Below are positions 55,857-64,000 of a stretch of DNA of 64,000 bases, one piece after another. The translations under genes were made by a program, and so were the position numbers. Location of the stretch: the NCBI RefSeq assembly GCF_010093595.1, contig NW_022985454.1, positions 673,473 to 737,472 of the forward strand, read 5' to 3'. The notes beneath the pieces are model-generated. The model ran no database searches. It had not been told where the DNA came from and saw only the letters and a program-made list of their open reading frames with translations. The stretch comes from Mytilinidion resinicola. Lineage: Eukaryota; Ascomycota; Dothideomycetes; Mytilinidiales; Mytilinidiaceae. How positions within the stretch are numbered: the first letter of the stretch is position 1; each line of letters starts with the position of its first letter.

Positions 55857-57394
55857 CTAAACAGCCACAGCTTGCCTCGAATTTTCATCTCTCACCTCCA
55901 ACAACTCAATCTTCTCAACCTTCTCCTGAACCTCCTCAAGCACCTCAACCTTCACCTCCTCATCCGCCAACCCCATATACTTCAAGCAATCTGTCACACA
56001 ATCAGCTCGAGTTCACGCCTTTGCAATTAAATAAATAAAACTCACAATTCCACCCCAAATCCTCCCCAAACATCACCTCCATCGTCTTCTTTCCATATTC
56101 CACCCCCGTCCCCGCCGAGTAGACAATCGCCTGATCGCCCACCGCCAAGCCCATCACAGCGGGGAACTCGGGCAGCTCGGCGTGTTCTGGAGCGAAATCC
56201 GGGTCTTCGGAAGTCAAAATGGAGGCGAAGAGATTGGTTGCGGCGAGTTGGCCCATTACCATGGCACCGCCGGCTCGTCGAATCCCGCTCCAGGCGCAGA
56301 CGTCGCCGATGGCGTAGTGGGCTGTGGAGTTGGGGACAGAAGTGGGGAAGGTGAGGCTATCGTTGTTATTAGCGGAAAGCTCAGATGTCAAAAAGGGGGG
56401 GTAAGCTCACGTAGGCGTCACCTTAACAAATCCCTCCTCATCAACCGCCTCCCGGGGTAGACAGTCTGTCGTCGGGAGATGTTTAGCCGTCGCATTAATC
56501 ACAGCACCCGCCGTTATAGTCGTCCCGTTGGTGAGAGTAATGAGGTAGTGCCCCTCTGACTGCTCTTCCACGGTGGCCCGGTTCCCCGTGATGACCTCGA
56601 CGCCCAGCTCTTTAAGCAGCATCTTAGCGCGGTCTTTGAACTCAGCTGGGAGCGGCTCAGCGGATAAAAGCTCAGCGCGGGAGTGGATGAGCGTGACGTG
56701 GAGCGCGGGGTGGTTGTGTTTGATTTCGCCAGCGAACTCAATCCCCACGGCGCCGCCGCCTACAACAGCAACACGCTTGTGTCTAGCGTTCTTGATCTGG
56801 TTGATGAGGGTGCTGGCGTCTTTGTTGTAATCGCTACAGGATTGGGCGCGAGGGACGATCGGCCAATTCCGCTTCAGGCCTGTTGCTTGGATGAGGTAGT
56901 GGTATGGCTCTGTCTGGACCACGCCGTGGATGTCGGTGTACCAGGCTGTGCGGGACTTGCAGTCGATCTTTGTGACGGAGCCTTGCTTGAAGGTGAGGTT
57001 GAGGTGTTGGAGCTCGTGGAAGGATTTGAAGGGCTTCCACATGACTGGCGAGGCTTTCTCGGACACGTGGGCGAGAGGGGCGCCGACGGAATGGACTGTG
57101 GAAAGTAAGTCCATGTATTGTTACTAGACTAAATGAAAGAAAGTCAATCATACAAATGCCATCCCGTTGGTCCAACACGGTGATATGCACTCCCCTCCTC
57201 GACAACTTCTTCTGCAGATCAGGCAATGGATATGCACTCGGCCGATTCGCATTGCCCTTCGCCAAACTCAGCAAGTTCAGCGCGGCCATGAGCCCGCCAT
57301 AAGCACCGCCGATGATTAGGATCCGATGCGGGAGTCGGGTGGTAGCATGGCCAAGACCAGGCACGGAGTCACGTGACACTTCTGGGAGATGCAT
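55857..57394 (-). CDS. AIF/FSP1-like FAD-dependent NAD(P)H oxidoreductase
   Basis: Four exons, 57394-57154, 57095-56411, 56356-56046 and 55990-55857 (introns 58, 54 and 55 bp), give 456 residues. The FAD-binding Rossmann motif GGAYGG is at 29-34 with a preceding ILII strand. HSVGAPLAH follows the first splice. The NAD(P)H motif VAVVGGGAVGIEFAGEI sits mid-protein, and HYAIGDVCAW is the second FAD contact. No CxxxxC redox pair is present, so it belongs to the AIF/AMID/NDH-2-like side of the family. The last exon codes an acidic coiled-coil-prone tail (EEVKVEVLEEVQEKVEKIE). No clear targeting peptide or membrane segment is seen. The electron acceptor is unknown; a quinone is likely by analogy with FSP1. 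Confidence 0.92.
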
Positions 57395-59014
57395 TTCGGG
57401 GATATAGAAAGATCTGATAAAGAGAAAGGGGGAAGGAGGACAACAGGCTCGAAAGGCGGGGAGAGGTTATCTGATCTTAAGCAGAACCAGTCATGCGGAC
57501 CGATGTCGGATCAACGCCATTGGAATTGCGAATGCGAGGTGGGGCTGTTGGGCCGGCAAATGCGAGCCCGAGGATGGGCATTTACGGATGGTGTTCATCG
57601 TCCTGGGTATGTGTATAAGAAATTCATCGGGCCTTCACGTGCTATCCGAAGACATTCCGATGAAGTTTGTTATATCACTAACAAACAGACATTAGGACAC
57701 GCACAGAGATAGCTAGTTTTGGAGAATGGGGGACGCTGGAGCATGTAGTGCCAAGGGCTTCCTCAATTTCGCGTCAGGAGGACCAAGATTCGTGATTGTG
57801 ATACATCCATTCACCGTTAGGCCCCACATCGCTACGACAAATAAAGTTATCTGATCCGTCGTTAGCGCTGCGTGAATATTTCGTATCTGATCCGAGGCGG
57901 CTGCGTCATGTGGTTCCGGTTGGCCCGGCCGGCACATGCAACTTTTCCACCAGCCTTTGCATGCCCTCAACTTCAACTTCGGCGCACACGCTGCGTCTTG
58001 GAGCTGAAAGACCACCCTAGAGCATAGAATCGATCGTTCAGTTCCCATTTTGCATCTAAGTCAATGATAGACAGGCGTGTACGCACACGAGGGAATTTAG
58101 CACGTGATCAAAGATAATCTCCTGGACGGGCAGGTCTTGGCATTTGAAAGGTGTCGAGGACGGAGAAGAGAGCCAACCCCGGACGTCCCAAGGTTGAGCT
58201 TCACCCGGACTGCTTTTTCCCTTAAGACTCGGCTTCTAATTGGACGAGCTGCTCCGCCAGACGAACTAGCAGGGAAATGATGCTACGAGCTAGCAGGGCA
58301 GGGTATATTTCCGTGGCACGGAACACCAAGCTCACCTCAACGTTGACATCTTCAGCTGCTCTTCACCCATGTATTGAACTTTTTTGCTGACCTCGAGTCA
58401 TATAATTCTCACAGTCCATCCGTGGAGAAAAATGAAGCGTCACGCCCAGCATCGAATACCAGCAGACCCCAAAGTCTAATGACCAGAGCACTTTTCCTGT
58501 CTACCAGAAAACCACGTTTCAAGAGAGCATTCATCTGTGATTAAGATTTCGTTTCGTCATCTTATCCTCAAACCTTTCCAGGTTTCGGACATATCAAAAA
58601 ATATCCTTCTTGATGAGGGCTCCAGTCTTGCGATAGACCACCCATATCGATATCTGCACGCTTTCGCGACGGCAAAAGGTCAACGAGTTTCTTCTGGTGA
58701 TTCCTTCCTACATTGAGATACTCGATTTGTAACTTCGTCAGATTCATATGACTTCTTCTACTCTCCCAACGATCATTCATGATGTTCGTGCCCGATTGAG
58801 GCCTCCGCCTGTCACGACAATTTCCTCAATGGGTCTAGGCTCGCGTACCCGGTTGGAGTCAGTTGAACGAAGTTTGGCCTTTGTAGAATTCGCACGACTC
58901 CAATTGGTCGCCAGTAGTAGTCCAAAGGAGAAGTGACAATGCGAAGCAACGCGGGCTCAACGTGCGTGTTTTCAGAAAAAGATGGCGCTGGACCCCATGG
59001 GCCTCTATCAAAAG

Positions 59015-59067
59015 CACGTGTCCCCCACGTGTCGCCTCCCAAGGCCCAGCCTCCCACTAACTATAAA
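59015..59067 (+). promoter_or_regulatory. Promoter-like block: two CACGTG sites and a TATAAA box
   Basis: CACGTG occurs at 59015 and 59026 (11 bp apart), with TATAAAAG at 59062. No gene follows: 130 bp downstream the inverted-repeat element begins. It may be the promoter of a gene lost or interrupted by that element, or of a non-coding transcript. Confidence 0.4.
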
Positions 59068-59198
59068 AGCTCCTCCTCGCCCCCGGGAGCCAACCCAGAC
59101 AAAGACAGAGCTCGAACTTGCAGTTTTGATAGACTCTCGCGAAACCTTCCCACCCTCTCAGGGGATCTACCGGCTGGTGGGAAGAGTTTCGTAGGAGT

Positions 59199-59841
59199 CT
59201 GTTGGATTATGGCAATCACCAACAGCAATCACTGCCGGTAGCAAACAGGGCGCTTTCATGTACATAATGTCGCGTTCTGTCAATGTTCAGATGCTACGGC
59301 CTGCAAGCTAACAGAGTCTGTAAATTCCACAATGCGAACAAGAAATGGTCTGGTGGAGGAACGTTAACAGCTTTCGAGGAGAGCTTTGATGGGAAGGAGT
59401 AAAAGCGCAGAGGGAGGAACAGAGTGGTGGAGTCGAAGTTGGGTGGAAGACGGATGATGGTGGTTCAACATTCGAGTGAAGGGCGTTTTGAGAAGGCTTG
59501 ATTATGAGCAGTGAGAACGAGCGCAGGTGGTGGATATGGAGGAAAGGAATTTCTAGTGAATGATGCGAATCACTAAAAGTTTGAAGACGTGAGGCTCAAT
59601 TAGGTCTGTCGCAAATGCTTTTCATCTGTATCACAAACAACGGGCATGTTGTCCGAACGTTCGATCAACACGGGTAGAGTGTTGGCCGAATCAGTTGATG
59701 CTCTATAGAACATATTCTCGCCGCCATTGTTGGTTTGCAGGCCGTAGCATCTGAACATTGGTGGAACGCAAATATTATGTACATGAAAGCCCTGTTTGCT
59801 ACCGATAGTGATTACTGTAGGTGATTGTCATAATCCAACAG
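59199..59841. mobile_element. Inverted-repeat (foldback/MITE-like) element, 643 bp
   Basis: Arms 59199-59313 and 59729-59841 are inverted repeats that start CTGTTGGATTATGGCAATCA and CTGTTGGATTATGACAATCA. They share TAGCAAACAGGG, TTTCATGTACATAAT and the long block AATGTTCAGATGCTACGGCC. There are several mismatches and two or three small indels. The 415-bp centre has no ORF with a recognisable family. No clear target-site duplication was found at the ends, so an inverted duplication not caused by a transposon remains possible. The arms do not resemble those of the 8565-9177 element. Confidence 0.75.
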
Positions 59842-60460
59842 TATCATCAATAGCTGCGGTATTTCCAACGGCGACAAGGTCGAACTTCACTGGCATTTTG
59901 AGGAAACGGCTTATCGCTTTGCTCTACGTGCTATTGAGTTCGATGGTGAGGATGGAGGTGAAACAATGCATTGAACGAGGTAAGTGATGTATTGGATGGT
60001 CCTCTATCTAGGCTACGTACGCCGTATATATACTCTGTGTGTGTGGAGGCTTACGTAGCCGTACCGTAGAACTGTGTGGGCTAAGTATAGGAACCGTGTT
60101 CTATATCAAGGTAGCCGAGCTAACCGTACCATACTCCGTAGGCTAGCTGGCTAAGAATACGTACTCCGTCAGATGGTGCGGCATACACGACCGGCATTGA
60201 GCTCACGACGGAGAAGGCACGAGCATGGTTGTGTACACAAACCAAAGACATTGACCGTATCAATAGGGGTATTGAATTACTGAAGTCGGAACTAAATGCA
60301 TGGTTATGCAGCTCATATCTGCGGTAACTACTTATGCTAGGAAGTTATCGTAGTTACTACAGTACATACAATTAGATAGTAACATAGTTCTATTTGCAAT
60401 ATGTTTGCAATTGCACTCCATGCGATGTGAATAGATTAGTTGTGTTCGGCATAGTGGATA

Positions 60461-60560
60461 TATTGCGGGCAGCACGTGAATATCGCGGGAAGCACGTGAA
60501 TATCGCGGGCAGCACGTGAATATCGCGGGCAGCACGTGAGTATCGCGGGCAGCACGTGAG
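60461..60560 (+). repeat. Five tandem 20-bp units, each with a CACGTG box
   Basis: The unit TATCGCGGGCAGCACGTGAA repeats five times head to tail with four point differences in total. CACGTG sits at 60473, 60493, 60513, 60533 and 60553, exactly 20 bp apart. A decayed further unit occurs near 60600-60622 (ACGCGGGCATCGCGTGAG). It lies about 0.73 kb upstream of the aspartic protease. It may act as a bHLH-factor array or be a simple minisatellite. Confidence 0.95.
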
Positions 60561-61171
60561 CAGCGAGTTCACAAGGACGAACAGAGGAAATCGGACAGGA
60601 TATAACGCGGGCATCGCGTGAGCCACGAGATCAACAGGCTCACAGGTGAGAGAGGCCGAGGAATCGGAGAGAATCAAGAACATGCTTCGAGGTCCACCCG
60701 AACTCGCTGCGCTAAACTACAAGAGGAATCCACGCTAAGACTCTTCGAGTAAGTTCAACATCATTTCTCGCACTTTTCTTACGTGATACATAGCGAAGCC
60801 TCATTCGTATGAAGAGATTATTAGCAGATGACTTCAGATTCTTCCTAGTCTCTGACAGGCATACACGTTCAGCCTCAGCAAAATTCGAACTTGTTCTTCA
60901 GAGATTGCGAATACTAAACCCTTTAGAGAAGTCAGCGTTCGACTGCGTCTCCCTTTTGCCTAGATGATGACGTCCAGTTATCGCTTAGGGATAGATATGG
61001 GGCTTGTATGTGGTATCTATCATTGGTAGCAGTTCGCATTTTCTCGCAGCATGGTAAGGCCAACGAGTTCACTCAATGATCGTCAGGAACGAATCAATTT
61101 CAAGTTGGTTGATTGAGGCTGAGAGATTTGACCATGACAAAGTCGCCGAGTGGTAATTATGAAGTTGAAAT

Positions 61172-61177
61172 ATAAAG
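61172..61177 (+). promoter_or_regulatory. TATA box of the aspartic protease gene
   Basis: TATAAA lies 115 bp upstream of the ATG at 61287, followed by CA/CT-rich leader sequence. The spacing is usual for regulated fungal secreted-enzyme genes. Confidence 0.55.
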
Positions 61178-61286
61178 GGACGGCAAAGAAACATATACTC
61201 CCCATCTTCATCAAGCCTTCATCCACTTCGAGCTCCTCAATCAGTATAGTCCTTAGTTTTCATTCACACTTGCCCTCTCGATCGTC

Positions 61287-62567
61287 ATGAGATCCAGTTT
61301 CTTACTACTCTACATGGCAATGAGCTTACTGCCATGGGCAGAGGCTCACATCTCCCTTCCTCTGACCAAGCTCTTAAATTATGGGAAGAGCGGATACACC
61401 GTCAACCTCACCATCGGAACGCCTCCTCAAACTGTCATGGCTACTATGGACACCGGAAGCAGCGACACCTTCCTATCCAACTATGAGAGTCCCTGGGGCT
61501 TCTGTAAGCCTTCCTATCTCCCCAACTCCTTAAACTAAGTGGTTCTAACCCTCTACCCAGTCAACCCAAACCTCTCCACCACCTACAAACCCCTCACCTC
61601 CCTAGACCCCTACGTCTCCCGCTACCGCCAAGGCGCCCAAAACGGCACCTACTTCGCCGACACTATCTCTCTCGGCGCCACCACTGAAGCCAACCTCACC
61701 ATGGCTCTCATCCCGCCGCCCGGGATGGGCGGCCCGCCTTACAACCTCCTCGGTCTGGACTTCGATGAAGGCGAGATGAAGGCCCAGCTCGCGGAAATAG
61801 CAGCAAACTACACCATCCCCGACTCCGATCTCCCCATTTACCCTAACTTCGTCACCACGCTCAAGAACCAGGGCAGCATTCGCAAGTGCGCATACAGCAT
61901 CTATCTGAACATGCTGAACGCGGGATTCGGGGAACTCCTCTTCGGCGCGATCGATACCGCAAGGTTCGTCGATCCGCTGAAGTACGTAAATCTGGCGCGT
62001 AGTCCCGTCACAGGCCTGAACGACGTGATGATGGTGCCGTGGGCGGGGCTGGCAATGCGGACAGAGAAGGGCACCGTACAGCTGCCGCTCCCGCCAAAGT
62101 CAAACGCGACGTTCGATTCCGGGACAACGATCTCATACCTCCCGCTCGCAGCCGCGCGCCAGATCGCGGTGGAAGCAGGGGCGGTGGAGCGGAATTTGAG
62201 CGGTGCGATTCATTACTATCTCCCGTGCGACGCGGCGACGAACTTCTCGCTGAGCTATACCTTCGGCGATGAGAAGACGACTTGCGCGTCTGGTGGGCCG
62301 CGGATTGAGGTGCCGGCGAGTGAGCTCGTGTTGCCTGTATCTGCGAACTCTGGCACGGATGTTCCGGATCTGCCGAAGTTCGGGGGATTCGAGACGTGCG
62401 AGCTGGGGATTATGGGTGAGGAGACGTACACGCCTAATTTTGGGTATTTGCTGGGTGACACGTTTATGCGGAGCGCGTATCTGGTGTATGACCTTGAGGA
62501 GAAGAAGATTGGGATTGCGCAGGCGAAGCTGAATGTGACGGAGACGGAGATTGTGGAGTTGTGTTGA
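61287..62567 (+). CDS. Pepsin-type aspartic protease (family A1), secreted
   Basis: Two exons, 61287-61503 and 61561-62567, with a 57-bp intron (GTAAGC..TACCCAG), give 407 residues. MRSSFLLLYMAMSLLPWAEA is a signal peptide. The N-terminal catalytic motif DTGSS has Asp55 and is preceded by TVNLTIGTPPQTV. The C-terminal motif DSGTT has Asp258. The mature N-terminus begins close to the catalytic domain, so the propeptide is very short or absent. The flap region reads SRYRQGAQNGTYF, without the usual YGDG, so specificity may differ. Many N-glycosylation sites are visible. There is no GPI-type C-terminus; it ends ELC. C-terminal YLLGDTFMRSAYLVYDLEEKKIGIA is typical A1. Extracellular proteolysis is inferred. 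Confidence 0.93.
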
Positions 62568-63422
62568 TTTAGTTGTGTTGATTTTTGGGTGTACATTGAG
62601 TTGACGAGAGCATAAAGAGGGAGAGAAGGATTGGACTTAATACATTACGATTTTGCTATGTGCAACGAGCGGATGCGACCAAAATAGTGCAAGTACTGGT
62701 CGACGAGGCTCTAGGAAAAGAGAAACGAGAGACTTGAGGTTGTCGCGATGTTGGAATGTGGAACATGTGAGGATATCTGTAAGCATGGAAAGGCAGGACG
62801 AGACGAGAGAACCGTCTCAGTTTTAAAATCAATGCGTTCCGCTAAAGAATTAGCTGAGGGAGTGGCTGGCGGAAGAAAAATGCCCTGTGGAGCTTGTACC
62901 GTAAGGTATGTACAAGCTGTTCAGCAGGAGAAGCCACGTGAATGTATGGCAACTTAGGATGACACAAAGGCTTGTGGCATTTCCTACTACTTGTGTCACG
63001 TGGGTGCTATAGGACATCGTAGTAGGTGAAGTGACAGGGTTATTGAAGGACTATTTATGGCTAGTGTAAAGGCTCGACCGCTGACTAGAGACTTGGCCTC
63101 CTTGGAAGTTCGGCGAGGCCGTCAGGAGTCAAAAAATGGCAAAGTGAATCACCTGGACGTACAAAGTGGAAGAAGCAGAAAGTTGAAGAAATGGAAGGTG
63201 AATCGTTTTGGTTGTGTGGGATGAGAGTGGGAGGAAGATGAAAGGTGGGGAGTTGAGATTTCTGCCAAGACCGAGCATTCTCTTGACGCGTTGACGCGCG
63301 CCTGCCCAGAATTTTTCCCCAAACTATTCATCAACCACCAACTCGCACATAAACTCCACGCTGCAGGCAGCGCATAGCTTTGGCATGTTTTTGAGTTATA
63401 CACCACTCCTGAGCTCGTAGAA
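62568..63422. other. Intergenic: protease 3' flank and promoter of the last gene
   Basis: The 855 bp hold no supported gene. A 69-codon Cys-containing ORF (62748-62957) has no family or splice support. Two imperfect copies of ACTTGTGTCACGTGGG/AGCCACGTGAATG-like sites occur near 62932 and 62989. Confidence 0.45.
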
Positions 63423-64000
63423 ATGGACGACTCTCCGCGACAGTTGAAAAGGAGGAAGCTCGACGCCCCGTCGCGCAATGTCTCGAGTCCGCTCCCGTCC
63501 AAACCGCATACACCCGGCACCCTCAGACGATCTACCCGCCGGATTACTTCACTTCACAATGCCGAAAACCATGCCTCTGCGCCTGCCAATGGCTCTCCAC
63601 GAGCACGGCGGAGCTTGACTGAGGAAAAAGACGTATACGACAACGTTGATGGCGCCCTCGACACACCTGCGAAGCGCCTACGGGAACGCCTGCGGACACA
63701 ATTTCACGAAAGTGATCCATCGCCAAAGAAGACGGGCTCAGCGCCGAAAGAGCCAGTTAGCAGGACGCGTGGCGGTAAAGAATTTGGGAACGGGACTACA
63801 AATGGCACGTCAAAGAGGAAATGGACATCTCGAACTGCAGGGTCGGAGACGAAAAGCGGTGCTTCGAAAGAAGTAGAGGAAGCAGTAGAGACGGATGGCG
63901 AAGACGAGCTGGCCGCTGGCTTGACTACGCCTTCCAGTCGCAAAATTCGCAAGGAGGCCGTCAATGGTACCAATGGTAGATCTACGCCCTTCAATCCACG
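63423..64000 (+). CDS. Unidentified basic nuclear-type protein, 5' part only
   Basis: From ATG 63423 a frame stays open for 192 codons to the window edge, so the gene is truncated on the right. It starts MDDSPRQLKRRKLDAPSR, a bipartite-NLS-like sequence. It continues with Ser/Thr/Lys/Arg-rich disordered sequence containing RRSTRR, TPAKRLRERLR, SPKKTG, SKRKW and TPSSRKIRKE, several of them minimal CDK sites next to basic residues. Such N-termini are common in fungal replication and chromatin proteins, for example ORC subunits, but the defining domain lies beyond the window. I give no identification. Confidence 0.75.
   Translation, partial: MDDSPRQLKRRKLDAPSRNVSSPLPSKPHTPGTLRRSTRRITSLHNAENHASAPANGSPRARRSLTEEKDVYDNVDGALDTPAKRLRERLRTQFHESDPSPKKTGSAPKEPVSRTRGGKEFGNGTTNGTSKRKWTSRTAGSETKSGASKEVEEAVETDGEDELAAGLTTPSSRKIRKEAVNGTNGRSTPFNP

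Larger units (their letters stand above)
57395..61286. other. 3.9-kb gene-free region with inverted-repeat element and CACGTG array
   Basis: No protein gene is supported. 57395-58990 shows only short family-less ORFs. A promoter-like block lies at 59015-59067, an inverted-repeat element at 59199-59841, short TA/CG-rich palindromic motifs at about 60010-60165, and a five-unit CACGTG repeat at 60461-60560. From about 61140 the sequence is the protease promoter. Confidence 0.55.

Noticed and set aside
62748..62957. 69-codon Cys-containing ORF, possible small secreted protein
   Set aside because: It has no signal peptide, no family and no supporting gene structure.

Overview
The window is nuclear DNA of a filamentous ascomycete (Pezizomycotina; a Dothideomycete-like fungus is my inference). 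The evidence is short introns of 46-163 bp with GT..AG ends, recognisable fungal orthologues (Vps36 with two NZF fingers, Bem1, Smc2, phocein/Mob3, an OPT transporter), a fungal C2H2 regulator, and a left end destroyed by repeat-induced point mutation (RIP).

Layout. 1-9255 is AT-rich and almost free of CpA/TpG. It holds a Ty3/gypsy-like gag remnant on the minus strand (about 1-2640), a Tad1-like LINE reverse transcriptase on the plus strand (about 2900-5920) and a LINE ORF1 remnant on the minus strand (about 5930-8564). It also contains a 10-N assembly gap flanked by an exact 95-bp duplication. Between the LINE remnant and ordinary DNA sits a 613-bp terminal-inverted-repeat element (8565-9177). 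Each of its arms carries three copies of a 10-bp motif spaced exactly 22 bp apart, and its core is 21 tandem 12-bp units.

10.5-63.4 kb is gene-bearing. In order: tip41 (-), a 304-aa conserved membrane-type protein (-), vps36 (-), thp3 (+), bem1 (+), tRNA-Glu(CTC) (-), an 847-aa protein with a mitochondrial-type N-terminus (-), a 1113-aa C2H2 plus fungal_trans regulator (-), mob3/phocein (-), zng1/CobW GTPase (+), a 654-aa disordered fungal protein (-), smc2 (-), a rhodanese-domain protein (-), an OPT-family transporter (+), a secreted Ser/Thr-rich protein (+), an AIF/FSP1-like FAD oxidoreductase (-), a pepsin-type aspartic protease (+), and the 5' end of an unidentified basic nuclear-type protein (+) running off the window. 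Exon joins were checked by reading-frame arithmetic and agree with the protein families.

Most of these genes are housekeeping: PP2A/TOR signalling, ESCRT-II sorting, mRNP/splicing, cell polarity, STRIPAK, zinc metallation and condensin. They do not form a cluster. The gene-poor gaps hold most of the unexplained structure: two sets of decayed tandem repeats (23.5-24.3 kb and 28.7-29.3 kb), a diverged repeat pair flanking tip41, a second inverted-repeat element (59199-59841), a promoter-like block just before it, and five exact 20-bp repeats each centred on CACGTG upstream of the protease.
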